Shown here: one piece after another, positions 43,314 to 51,829 of the stretch
Layout of the letters: each line of letters begins with the position of its first letter
Position numbering within the stretch: the stretch's first letter is position 1
Notes under the pieces: model-generated
The model's input: the letters and a program-made list of their open reading frames with translations, nothing else
Database searches by the model: none
Told to the model about the DNA's origin: nothing
Source of the DNA: Phaeospirillum tilakii
Lineage (GTDB): Bacteria; Pseudomonadota; Alphaproteobacteria; Rhodospirillales; Magnetospirillaceae
DNA: 64,000 nucleotides
Reading direction: 5' to 3'
Assembly (NCBI RefSeq): GCF_042683125.1
Contig: NZ_JBHUIY010000023.1
Span: 1 to 64,000 of the forward strand
Translations under genes and position numbers: made by a program

Positions 43314-44536
43314 GCGCCGCCTGGCTCTATGACGGGCTGCGCACCCCGTTCGGCCGCCATGGCGGGGCGCTGGCGCCGGTGCGGCCGGACGAGCTGGCCG
43401 CCGGGCTGATCCGCGCCCTGCTGACCCGCCATTCCCTCGACCCGGCCGGGATCGAGGACGTGGTGCTCGGCTGTGCCGGTCAGGCCGGCGAGGATGGCCG
43501 CAATCTCGGCCGCAACGCCGCCCTGCTGGCCGGCCTGCCGGTGACGGTGGCCGGGGCCACCGTCAACCGCCTGTGCGGCAGCGGCCTCCAGGCGGTGATC
43601 GATTGCGCCCGGGCGATCCGCCAGGGCGAGGGGCGGCTGTTCCTGGCCGGCGGGGTCGAATCGATGAGCCGGGCCCCGTTCGTGCTGAGCAAGGCGGCCA
43701 GCGCCTTCGGCCGCGACGTCGCCCTGTTCGACACCACCATCGGCGCCCGTTTCCCCCACCCGGCCCTGGTCGCCGCCCACGGCAACGAGACGATGGCGGA
43801 AACCGCCGAGCTGGTCGCCGCCCGGCTCGGCATCGACCGCGCCGCCTGCGACCGCTTCGCCCTCGCCTCGCAGCGCAAGGCCGAGGCCGCCCGCGCCGCC
43901 GGCCGGCTGGCCGAGGAGATCGCCCCGGTGACGATCCCGCCGGCCCGGCGCGGCGGCGCGCCGAGCGTGGTGGCCGAGGACGAGCATCCCCGCCCCGATA
44001 CCAGCCTCGATTCGCTCGCCCGGCTGCGGCCGCTGGCCGAGGGCGGGGTGGTCACCGCCGGCAACGCCTCGGGCCTCAATGACGGCGCCGCCCTGCTGCT
44101 GCTGGGCGACGAGAGTTTCGGGGCGGCGCACGGCCTCGCCCCGCTGGCCCGGCTGGAGGCCGCCGCGATCGCCGGGGTCGAACCGCGCCTGATGGGGCTC
44201 GGCCCGGTGCCGGCGATCGCCAAGCTGCTCGACCGCGCCGGGTTGCGGCTGGCCGAGCTTGACCTGATCGAGATCAACGAGGCGTTCGCCGCCCAGGTGC
44301 TGGGCTGCTGCCGCGAACTGGGGCTCGACCCCGACGATCCCCGCCTCAACCCCAATGGCGGGGCGATCGCGCTCGGCCATCCGCTCGGGGCCAGCGGCGC
44401 CCGCCTGGTCCTCGCCGCCGCGCGCGAACTGCGCCGGCGCGGCGGCGGCCATGCCCTGGTGACGCTGTGCATCGGGGTCGGCCAGGGCATCGCCCTGCTC
44501 CTTGCTTCCCCCGACCGGAGCGGACACCCGAGGTGA
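43310..44536 (+). CDS. Thiolase of the 3-oxoadipyl/acetyl-CoA acetyltransferase type
   Basis: 408 residues; ATG overlaps the ligase stop. Canonical thiolase: NRLCGSGLQA with nucleophile C89, ESMSRAPFVLSKA, INEAFAAQVL, LGHPLGASGAR, and CIGVGQG with the second Cys. The MSRAPFVLSK to LFDTTIGARF segment resembles 3-oxoadipyl-CoA thiolases. It may cleave 3-oxopimelyl-CoA or acetoacetyl-CoA; it is a second thiolase besides the divergent one at 26894. Confidence 0.9.
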   Translation: MSAAWLYDGLRTPFGRHGGALAPVRPDELAAGLIRALLTRHSLDPAGIEDVVLGCAGQAGEDGRNLGRNAALLAGLPVTVAGATVNRLCGSGLQAVIDCARAIRQGEGRLFLAGGVESMSRAPFVLSKAASAFGRDVALFDTTIGARFPHPALVAAHGNETMAETAELVAARLGIDRAACDRFALASQRKAEAARAAGRLAEEIAPVTIPPARRGGAPSVVAEDEHPRPDTSLDSLARLRPLAEGGVVTAGNASGLNDGAALLLLGDESFGAAHGLAPLARLEAAAIAGVEPRLMGLGPVPAIAKLLDRAGLRLAELDLIEINEAFAAQVLGCCRELGLDPDDPRLNPNGGAIALGHPLGASGARLVLAAARELRRRGGGHALVTLCIGVGQGIALLLASPDRSGHPR

Positions 44537-44601
44537 GCCGCGCCCGCCCCGGGCCACCGGCCGGCGCCGCCGGCCTCAAAAAAAGATCAGGAGGGACCTT
44601 C

Positions 44602-46287
44602 ATGTTCAACAGACTGCGCCTGTGGCACCGGCTGATGGTGCTGGCGGTGCTGGGCGGCCTCGGGGTGGCCGCCGCCACCGCCGTGGTGATCGCCCATCTG
44701 CACGAGACGATGTATGCCGACCGCCGCCACGAGGTGAAGCAGACGGTCGAGACCATGGCCGCCGTGCTGGCCGGCTATTTCGCCGATGCCAAGGCCGGGC
44801 GGATCAGCCACGCGGAAGCGGTGGAGCGCAGCATCGAAACGGTCAACCGCACCCATTTCGGCGACGGCAATTACTTCTTCCTGTGCGACAGCCAGGGGGT
44901 GATGGTGGCCCATGGCGGCAACCGCGCGGTGATCGGGCGCAACTTCTTCGACGCCAAGGCGCCGGACGGCACCTTCTTCGTGCGCGAGCAGATCCGCCTG
45001 TCGCACCAGCCCGACGGCGGCTTTGTCAGCTATGCCTGGCCCCGGCCCGGCAGTGACGCCCCGGTCGGCAAGGTGTCCTATGTCCGCGCGGTCGAGGGGC
45101 TCGAACCCTATCTCGGCGGCGGGCTGTACACCGACGACGTCGAGGCGGCGTTCCGCGCCGTGCTGATCAAGGTGGGACAGGTGGTGCTGGGGGTGGTGGC
45201 GCTGCTTGGCCTCGCCGTCTATGCCGTCGCCGCCGGCATCGCCCGGCCGCTGACCCGGATCACCGGCGACATGCGCCGGCTGGCCGAGGACGACACCTCG
45301 ATCGAGGTGCCGTTCACCCACCGTGGCGATGAGGTCGGCGCGCTGGCCCGCGCCCTCGACACCTTCAAGGCCAACCGGCTGGAGATGGCGCGGCTGCGCG
45401 AGGAGCAGGCGGCGACCCGGCGCGAGGCCGAGGAAACCCACCGCCGCGAGATGCGGGCGCTGGCCGACCGGTTCGAGCAGGAGGTGGGGGCGCTGATCGC
45501 CCAGGCCGCCAACGCCGCCGGCAGCCTCGACCAGCAGGCCGGGGCGATGCGCCGCTCGGCCGAGCAGACCAGCAGCGAGGCGGAGACCATCGCCCACGGC
45601 GCCGAGGAATCCTCGACCAACGCCCAGACCGTCGCCGCCGCCACCGAGCAGCTCGCCGCCTCGATCGTCGAGATCCAGCGTCAGGTCGGCCATGCCAGCC
45701 AGACCGCCGACAGCGCCGACCGCGAGGTCGCCGCCGCCAACCGTCAGGCCGAGGGGCTGGCCCAGACCGCCGACCGGATCGGTCAGGTGATCGACCTGAT
45801 CTCGGCCATCGCCAGCCAGACCAACCTGTTGGCCTTGAACGCCACCATCGAGGCGGCGCGGGCCGGCGAGGCGGGCAAGGGCTTCGCGGTGGTGGCGGGC
45901 GAGGTCAAGAGCCTCGCCACCCAGACGGCGCGGGCGACCGAGGAGATCTCGGCCCAGATCGCCACCATCCAGTCGGCCACCACCGATTCGGTGGCGGCGA
46001 TGCAGCGGATCGCCACCACCATCGCCGAGGTCAAGCAGGTCTCGACCGCGATCGCCGCCGCGGTCGAACAGCAGGGCGCCGCCACCCGCGAGATCACCCG
46101 CAACGTCCAGCGCACCGCCGAGGCGACCGGACAGGTCTCGTCCAGCATCGCCGGGGTGCGCGATGGGGCGGCCCGCACCGGCCGGGCGGCCCAGGACCTC
46201 AGCGAGGCCTCGGAGGCGCTGACCGCCAATGCCGGCCGGCTCAAGAGCCAGGTGGACCGCTTCCTCGACCGGGTCCGCGCCGCCTGA
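44602..46287 (+). CDS. Cache-domain methyl-accepting chemotaxis protein
   Basis: 561 residues from the ATG at 44602 (AGGAGGG upstream). TM about 11-33; single-Cache (sCache_2-like) ligand domain about 38-190 with GDGNYFFLCDSQGVMVAH and VGKVSYVRAVEGLEPY; TM about 192-215; HAMP about 216-268; MCP signalling domain with the hairpin ISAIASQTNLLALNATIEAA. It starts 65 bp after the thiolase on the same strand, suggesting taxis towards aromatic acids; ligand is unknown. Confidence 0.9.
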   Translation: MFNRLRLWHRLMVLAVLGGLGVAAATAVVIAHLHETMYADRRHEVKQTVETMAAVLAGYFADAKAGRISHAEAVERSIETVNRTHFGDGNYFFLCDSQGVMVAHGGNRAVIGRNFFDAKAPDGTFFVREQIRLSHQPDGGFVSYAWPRPGSDAPVGKVSYVRAVEGLEPYLGGGLYTDDVEAAFRAVLIKVGQVVLGVVALLGLAVYAVAAGIARPLTRITGDMRRLAEDDTSIEVPFTHRGDEVGALARALDTFKANRLEMARLREEQAATRREAEETHRREMRALADRFEQEVGALIAQAANAAGSLDQQAGAMRRSAEQTSSEAETIAHGAEESSTNAQTVAAATEQLAASIVEIQRQVGHASQTADSADREVAAANRQAEGLAQTADRIGQVIDLISAIASQTNLLALNATIEAARAGEAGKGFAVVAGEVKSLATQTARATEEISAQIATIQSATTDSVAAMQRIATTIAEVKQVSTAIAAAVEQQGAATREITRNVQRTAEATGQVSSSIAGVRDGAARTGRAAQDLSEASEALTANAGRLKSQVDRFLDRVRAA

Positions 46288-46329
46288 AGTCAGTCCGCCA
46301 CGACGGGGGCGGGGCGGGCCCGACCCCCG

Positions 46330-47043
46330 TCAGATGTATTGGCCGGCATCGACCTTCAGCACCTCGCCGGTGATGCGGCGGGCGAGATCGGACAGCAGGA
46401 ACAGGGTGGCGGCGGCGATGTCGCCGGCCTCGGGCAACTGCTTCAGGACGCTTTCCTCCTCGGCCCGGGCGCGGATCTCGGCCGGCAGCCGGGCGGTCAT
46501 CTCGGTCAGCACCATCCCGGGCGCCACCGCGTTGACCGTCACCCCCTTCGGCCCGAATTCGCGCGCGGCGGTCTTGGTCAGGGCGATCAGCCCGCCTTTC
46601 GCGGCGGCGTAATTGGCCTGACCGAACTTGCCGCGCAGGCCGTTGATCGAGACGATGTTGACGATCCGCCCGCACCCCGCCGCCACCATCCCCGGCGCGA
46701 CGGCGCGGATCAGGTTGAACGCCCCGGTCAGGTTGACCTGAAGCACCGCCTGCCAATCCTCGTCGCTGAGCTTGAGCAGCGAACGATCGCGGGTGATGCC
46801 GGCATTGTTGACCAGCAGCCCGGCCGGCCGGCCAAGCGCCGCCACCGCCGCCGCCACCGAGGCCGGATCGGCGACATCGACCGGGTGCAGCCGGCGATCG
46901 GGGGGCACCGTGCCGCCCTGGTCGAACACATGGACCTCGGCCCCGCCGGCCACCAGCCCGTCGGCGATCGCCGCGCCGATGCCCCGGCCGCCGCCGGTGA
47001 CGATCGCCACCCGGCCGGTGAAATCGAAAGCCCCCCCGTTCAT
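46330..47043 (-). CDS. 3-oxoacyl reductase of FabG/PhaB type (SDR)
   Basis: 237 residues. Classical SDR: GGGRGIGAAIA cofactor loop, NNAGI, catalytic Ser in NIVSINGLRGKFGQ, and YAAAK (Tyr and Lys). Similar to acetoacetyl-CoA or 3-oxoacyl-ACP reductases. Good ribosome site (GGGAGGGATGGG). Divergent from the HerA-like gene. Substrate not determinable. Confidence 0.87.
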   Translation of the reverse strand: MNGGAFDFTGRVAIVTGGGRGIGAAIADGLVAGGAEVHVFDQGGTVPPDRRLHPVDVADPASVAAAVAALGRPAGLLVNNAGITRDRSLLKLSDEDWQAVLQVNLTGAFNLIRAVAPGMVAAGCGRIVNIVSINGLRGKFGQANYAAAKGGLIALTKTAAREFGPKGVTVNAVAPGMVLTEMTARLPAEIRARAEEESVLKQLPEAGDIAAATLFLLSDLARRITGEVLKVDAGQYI

Positions 47044-47238
47044 CCCATCCCTCCCGTTCGGTTTATCGCATTATCGTACCCAAATGCCTTTTCTCTGTCG
47101 ATCCCCCGGCCGGCGAAAGGCGGACGGGGCGAAACCCGATTGAAGAGGGGATCGGGGGTGTCGTAAGACTCCGCCGGCACGGGCGACCGGGGACGGCGCC
47201 CGCCGCCCCTCCCCCCGATCACAACAGAGCATCCCGAC

Positions 47239-48810
47239 GTGAACATCGTCCTCGGCACCACCTCTTCCGGCGCCCCCGCCTTCCTGTCGATCGAGGAATT
47301 GCTGTCGACCCGCCTGCTGGTGCAGGGCAATTCCGGCTCGGGCAAGTCGCATCTGCTGCGCCGGCTGGTCGAGCAGAGCGCCCAGGCGGTGCAGCAGGTG
47401 GTGATCGACCCGGAAGGCGATTTCGCCAGTCTGGCCCAGGTGTTCAATCATCTGGTGATCGACGCGGCGGCGCAGAGCGAGAACGGGATGCGCCAGATCG
47501 CCCGCCGCAGCCGGCAATCGCGGGTGTCGGTGGTGGTCACCCTCGAACATCTCGACACCGAGCGGCAGATGCGCCACGCCGCCGCCTTCCTCAACGGGCT
47601 GTTCGACATCGACCGCGCCTTCTGGACCCCGGCGCTGGTGGTGGTGGACGAGGCCCAGTTGTTCGCCCCCGCCGCCGCCGGCGACGTGTCGGACGAATCG
47701 CGCAAGCTGTCGCTCGAGGCGATGACCAACCTGATGTGCCGGGGCCGCAAGCGCGGTCTGGCCGGGATCATCGCCACCCAGCGTCTGGCCAAGCTGGCGA
47801 AAAATGTCGCCGCCGAGGCCAGCAACTTCCTGATGGGGCGGACCTTCCTCGACATCGACATGCAGCGCGCCGCCGACCTGCTCGGCATCGACCGCCGGCA
47901 GGCCGAGATGTTCCGCGACCTCGAATGCGGCCGCTTCGTCGGGCTCGGCCCGGCCTTGTCGCGCCGGCCGATCTCGATCGCGATCGGCGAGGTGCAGACC
48001 CGCAGCCATGCCGGCGGGGCGCGGCTGCTGCCGCTGCCGGAACGGTCGCAGGAGGAGGCGCGGGAATTGCTGTTCCAGGCCAACGCCCCGCAGATCCCCC
48101 GCTATGTCCCCGAGCAGAAGCCGGGCACCGAGGCGCTGCTGGCGGCGATGAAGGACCGCCCCGCCCCGCCGCCGCCCGAAATGCCGGCGCCGGAGCGGGC
48201 CGATCCTCCGCCGCCGCCCGAGAGCGAGGCCGAGGCCGAGGCGGGCACGGACGAGGCGCCGGACCAGGAACCGGCCGCCGCCGTCGAACCCGCCGCCCGC
48301 TCCTCGGCGGAAGGGATCGACGCGGTGCTGGAGGAATTGTTCGCCGAGGCCGGCGCCACCGGGCGGGCGATCAACCGGCTGTATGACGAATTCCTGGCCC
48401 GCTGCCGCCGCCGCCGGCTGTCGGGGCGGGTGCTGGACCTCGCCAATTTCCGCCAGCGGCTGGTGCTGGCCCAGGCCGGGATCACCCCGGCGGTGGCCGC
48501 CCTGCCCGGCTGGCCGCTGGCGGTCGAGATCGCGAACCGGCTGGACGAGGCGTTGCAGGGCCTGTTCCTGCATCTCGCCAGCGCGGCGTTGCAGGATCTG
48601 CCCTGCCCCAACGACGCGATGATCGCCCAGGCCTGCGGCACCCATTCGCAGCGCCGCGCGCTGGGCCTGCTGGCGCGGCTCCAGGCGCTGGGGGTGATCG
48701 AGGTCTATGACGAACTCAACGGCCAGCGGGTGGTGGTGCTGACCGAGCCGCAATGGCGCACCGCCCCGGGCGACACCGGCACCGAGCCGCCCTGGCTGTC
48801 CCCGGCCTGA
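47239..48810 (+). CDS. HerA/DUF87-type P-loop ATPase with C-terminal extension
   Basis: 523 residues from a GTG at 47239. P-loop GNSGSGKS (30-37), Walker B ALVVVDEAQ (132-140), sensor-like IIATQRLAKLAKNV, and ASNFLMGRTFLDIDMQRAADLLG place it with HerA/FtsK-like DUF87 ATPases. A Pro/Glu-rich linker (about 310-355) joins a helical C-terminal domain (about 360-505) of unknown type. No NurA nuclease or other partner is adjacent; role unknown. Confidence 0.8.
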   Translation: MNIVLGTTSSGAPAFLSIEELLSTRLLVQGNSGSGKSHLLRRLVEQSAQAVQQVVIDPEGDFASLAQVFNHLVIDAAAQSENGMRQIARRSRQSRVSVVVTLEHLDTERQMRHAAAFLNGLFDIDRAFWTPALVVVDEAQLFAPAAAGDVSDESRKLSLEAMTNLMCRGRKRGLAGIIATQRLAKLAKNVAAEASNFLMGRTFLDIDMQRAADLLGIDRRQAEMFRDLECGRFVGLGPALSRRPISIAIGEVQTRSHAGGARLLPLPERSQEEARELLFQANAPQIPRYVPEQKPGTEALLAAMKDRPAPPPPEMPAPERADPPPPPESEAEAEAGTDEAPDQEPAAAVEPAARSSAEGIDAVLEELFAEAGATGRAINRLYDEFLARCRRRRLSGRVLDLANFRQRLVLAQAGITPAVAALPGWPLAVEIANRLDEALQGLFLHLASAALQDLPCPNDAMIAQACGTHSQRRALGLLARLQALGVIEVYDELNGQRVVVLTEPQWRTAPGDTGTEPPWLSPA

Positions 48811-48958
48811 TTTTTTGGGTCATCCCGGACCTGCGGCGAAGAGAGGCCGGTTATGGCCGGGCTTGAGGCAGCCCCGCAGGGATGCGTGGATCAAGTCCGC
48901 GCATGACGGAACGGACGGGAGCCGTCCTCCCCACCAAGCCGGGATAGTCCTTATTTTT
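48811..48958. repeat. Intergenic space with a partial copy of the 201-bp repeat family
   Basis: Within this 148-bp convergent spacer, 48853-48910 (TTATGGCCGGGCTTGAGG through AAGTCCGCGCATGACGG) matches the palindromic arms of the duplicated unit at 30272-30366, with the middle shortened. No gene is seen. Confidence 0.7.
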
Positions 48959-49582
48959 TCAGAGAAGAATGGGGTCCGGGGCCTCGCCCCGGCCGGGCCC
49001 GCGGGCGGAGCCCGCGCAGCTTTCGCCAGGCGGGAGCCCGCGCGAAGCCCGCCGCGCCCGCAGCCAGCCGGCGAGGCCGGGCCGTTCCTCCAGCGCCGCC
49101 TGCATCGACCCGCCCCGTCCGAGCAGATGGTCGCCGAACCCGACGATCATCCGGTTGGGATCGGCGCCGGGACGGCGGCGGCGCAGCAGGCGCAGGGCGC
49201 GGCGCTCGCCGCCGGGCATCCGCTGGCACAGCAGCAGGTAGGCGGCGGCGGCGCTGCGGCTGAAGCCGGCCCAGCAATGGATCAGCACCCGGGGCTGGCG
49301 CGGCAGGCCGGCGCCGAAATCGAGGATGGCGCGGGCATGGCCGGCGGCGGGATAGAGGGCACGCTCGGCCGGGCTGAGCCAGGCCGCCTGTCCGGCCGGC
49401 AGGTCGCGCACGTCCCAGAAGCTGAGCCGCAGCACCCGGGTGCCGGCGGGAAAGGCCGGCAGATGCGGGCTGGCGGGGTCGGTGATCGAGATGGCGTGGG
49501 TCGGGGCGAAGCGGCCAAGGGCGGCCGGAAGCTCGGCCAGTCCGCACAGGGCGAAGGCGAAAGGGGATCGGTCACCAAGCAT
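48959..49582 (-). CDS. Tyrosine phosphatase-like protein
   Basis: 207 residues from the ATG at 49582. The cysteine-phosphatase loop HCWAGFSRS (102-110; C103, R109) follows a beta-rich N-terminus with LRLSFWDVRDLP. A longer in-frame reading to 49741 has no ribosome site and runs into a repeat. The last about 30 residues are encoded by the REP-like repeat at 48976-49015, so the natural C-terminus may have been extended. Substrate unknown. Confidence 0.78.
   Translation of the reverse strand: MLGDRSPFAFALCGLAELPAALGRFAPTHAISITDPASPHLPAFPAGTRVLRLSFWDVRDLPAGQAAWLSPAERALYPAAGHARAILDFGAGLPRQPRVLIHCWAGFSRSAAAAYLLLCQRMPGGERRALRLLRRRRPGADPNRMIVGFGDHLLGRGGSMQAALEERPGLAGWLRARRASRGLPPGESCAGSARGPGRGEAPDPILL
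48976..49015. repeat. REP-like hairpin pair inside the phosphatase 3' end
   Basis: CCGGGGC-CTC-GCCCCGG (48976-48992) and GCGGGC-GGA-GCCCGC (49001-49015), same family as 30183, 39551 and 40639, but here read as the C-terminal codons of the phosphatase gene. Confidence 0.6.
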
Positions 49583-49922
49583 GACGGCGCGCGAGACCCG
49601 AGGCGGTGGAGGTGTGGCGTCGAGATTTACGCCGATCCGCCCCGCCGCCGCAAGCGTCACCGCCGCACGGCAGGGTAAACGTAATCGAAGAAGCGGGCGC
49701 CGCCCGCACCCGCCAAGGGCCGCAAGGCCCTTGGATCCCATTCCTGGTCCCGTCGGGCGCGAGGCTTGACTCGGCGCGGGGGGCGCCCCTATGGTCGGCG
49801 TTCGGACCGCAGTCGCCCTGCGCCCCGCCGCACCGTCGCCCTTCGCGCCGTCTCCGGTCCGTCACGCCGCATCACCCGCGCCGTTTTCTCCCCTCGCCGG
49901 CCCAGAAAGGCCCCTTGCCCGC
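49583..49922. other. Intergenic leader of the DEAD-box gene
   Basis: 340 bp between the divergent phosphatase and helicase genes. It contains the half copy of the inverted-repeat element at 49693-49750. An in-frame ATG at 49791 would extend the helicase by 44 Pro/Ala/Ser residues but has no family support. A long untranslated leader is common for DEAD-box helicase genes; no other structure stands out. Confidence 0.5.
49693..49750 (-). repeat. Half copy of the MITE/REP-doublet element
   Basis: GCGGGCGCCGCCCGC (49693-49707) followed by CCGCCAAGGGCCGCAAGG and a short tail matches one end of the elements at 19467-19629 and 61215-61378; the second end is missing. Lies in the phosphatase/helicase spacer. 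Confidence 0.75.
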
Positions 49923-51683
49923 ATGGATCTTCTCTCTCCCGACCACCCCCTCGCCCGGGCCCTGGCCGAACGCGCCTATACCGACCTCACCGCCGTGCAG
50001 AGCGCGGTGCTCGCCCCCGAGGCCACCGGGCGCGATCTGCTGGTATCGGCCCAGACCGGCTCGGGCAAGACGGTGGCCTATGGCCTTGCCCTCGGCGGCA
50101 CCCTGCTCGGCGCGGCGGCGACGCTGCCGCCGGCCGGGGCGCCGCTGGCGCTGGTGGTCGCCCCCACCCGCGAGCTGGCGTTGCAGGTCCATCGCGAGCT
50201 GTCCTGGCTGTACCGTCCGGCCGGCGGCATTGTCACCTCCTGCGTCGGCGGGATGGATCCGCGCGCCGAACAGCGCCGCCTCGCCCAGGGCGCCCACATC
50301 GTCGTCGGCACCCCCGGCCGGCTGCGCGACCATCTCGAGCGCGGCGCGCTCGACGTCACCGCCCTCCGCGCGGTGGTGCTCGACGAGGCCGACGAAATGC
50401 TCGACATGGGCTTTCGCGAGGATCTCGAAGCGATCCTCGACGCCACCCCGGCCGAGCGCCGCACCCTGCTGTTCTCCGCCACCCTGCCCAAGGAAATCGT
50501 CGGGCTGGCCCGGCGCTATCAGCGCGAGGCGGTGCGGATCGCGCTGGCGGCCGGGTCCCAGGGCCACGCCGACATCGAACACCGCGCCGTCCGCATCGCC
50601 CCGACCGAGACCGAGCATGCGGTGGTCAACCTGCTGCGCTATCACGATTCGCCCACCGCGATGGTGTTCTGCGGCACCCGCGAGGCGGTCAGCCACCTTC
50701 AGGCCAGCCTGCTCGAACGCGGCTTCGGGGTGGTGGCGCTGTCGGGCGAACTGAGCCAGAGCGAGCGCAACCGCGCCCTCCAGGCCCTGCGCGACGGCCG
50801 CGCCCGGGTCTGCGTCGCCACCGACGTCGCCGCGCGCGGGATCGACCTGCCCAGCCTCGATCTGGTGATCCACGCCGAACTGCCCCGCACCGCCGAGACC
50901 CTTCAGCACCGCAGCGGCCGCACCGGCCGGGCCGGGCGCAAGGGCATCAGCGTGCTGCTGGTGCCGCTGTCGCGCCGCCGCCGCGCCGACCTGCTGATCC
51001 AGTCGGCCGGGATCCAGGTGGCCTGGGGCGCGGTGCCGAGCGCCGACGACATCCACGCCCTCGACCAGCAGCGCCTGCTGGCGGCGCCGTTCCTCAGCGA
51101 GGAACCGGCCGAAGAGGAACGGGCGATGGCCCAGGCCCTGATCGAGGCCCATCCCGCCGAGGCGATCGCCGCCGCCCTGGCCCGGCTCTACCGCTCGGCC
51201 CTGCCGGCGGCCGAGGAGGTGTTCGATCCCGGCCCCGATTTGCCGGCGCGCGGCCGCCGCGAGGGCCGGCCGCCGCGCGAGGATTCGAGCGAGCGGCCGA
51301 TGGTGTGGTTCCGGCTCAATATCGGCCGGCTGAAGAACGGCGATCCGCGCTGGCTGCTGCCGCTGATCTGCCGCCAGGGCCGGGTCGCCAAGCAGGATAT
51401 CGGCGCGATCCGCATCCTTGAGCGCGAAACCCGCTTCGAGGTCGATGCCCGGGTGGCCGACCGCTTCCGCGCCGCGCTGAAGCAGGTCCAGCACCCCGAG
51501 GGCAAGATCGAACCGCTGGCCGACGCCCCGGCGCCGGGGCCGCGCGAGCGGGCGCCCCGGGAGCGGCCCCAGGGCGAACGGCCCCAGGGCGAACGCTCTT
51601 CCGCAGAACGGCCCCAGCGGGAGCGGCCCCAGCGGGAACGCCCGCCGCGCCGCCGTCCGCCCGGATCCGGGCCGCAATCGTAA
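49923..51683 (+). CDS. DEAD-box RNA helicase, DbpA/CsdA-like
   Basis: 586 residues from the ATG at 49923, chosen because the Q motif (DLTAVQSAVL) begins shortly after. Motifs I AQTGSGKT, Ia PTRELA, II DEAD, III SAT, V ATDVAARGID, VI HRSGRTGRAG. A DbpA-type RNA-binding domain follows (about 455-530, VWFRLNIGRLKNGDPRWLLPLICRQG), then an Arg/Pro/Glu-rich repeat tail (RERPQGERPQGE) for RNA contacts. Likely ribosome assembly or cold adaptation. Confidence 0.92.
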   Translation: MDLLSPDHPLARALAERAYTDLTAVQSAVLAPEATGRDLLVSAQTGSGKTVAYGLALGGTLLGAAATLPPAGAPLALVVAPTRELALQVHRELSWLYRPAGGIVTSCVGGMDPRAEQRRLAQGAHIVVGTPGRLRDHLERGALDVTALRAVVLDEADEMLDMGFREDLEAILDATPAERRTLLFSATLPKEIVGLARRYQREAVRIALAAGSQGHADIEHRAVRIAPTETEHAVVNLLRYHDSPTAMVFCGTREAVSHLQASLLERGFGVVALSGELSQSERNRALQALRDGRARVCVATDVAARGIDLPSLDLVIHAELPRTAETLQHRSGRTGRAGRKGISVLLVPLSRRRRADLLIQSAGIQVAWGAVPSADDIHALDQQRLLAAPFLSEEPAEEERAMAQALIEAHPAEAIAAALARLYRSALPAAEEVFDPGPDLPARGRREGRPPREDSSERPMVWFRLNIGRLKNGDPRWLLPLICRQGRVAKQDIGAIRILERETRFEVDARVADRFRAALKQVQHPEGKIEPLADAPAPGPRERAPRERPQGERPQGERSSAERPQRERPQRERPPRRRPPGSGPQS

Positions 51684-51717
51684 ATCGCATCCGCCCCCTT
51701 GCGACGGCCACCCCATA

Positions 51718-51738
51718 CCATCGATATTATAACGATGG
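51718..51738. promoter_or_regulatory. AT-centred palindrome before the response regulator
   Basis: CCATCG (51718-51723) and CGATGG (51733-51738) flank the 9-nt AT core ATATTATAA, 35 bp after the helicase stop and 92 bp before the next GTG. The core contains TATTAT, a possible -10. Operator/promoter or hairpin; not resolved. Confidence 0.4.
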
Positions 51739-51829
51739 CGAGGCCGCGCAGGGATGCGGGGAGCGCACCACCGCTCCCCGGTCACCGGGACGTTCCCTCG
51801 CCGCGTCAGACCCATGCGCCGGGGGCCCC

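Noticed and set aside
49791..49922. N-terminal extension of the DEAD-box helicase
   Set aside because: The added 44 residues are Pro/Ala/Ser-rich, unsupported by the family, and have no ribosome site; the ATG at 49923 fits the Q motif.
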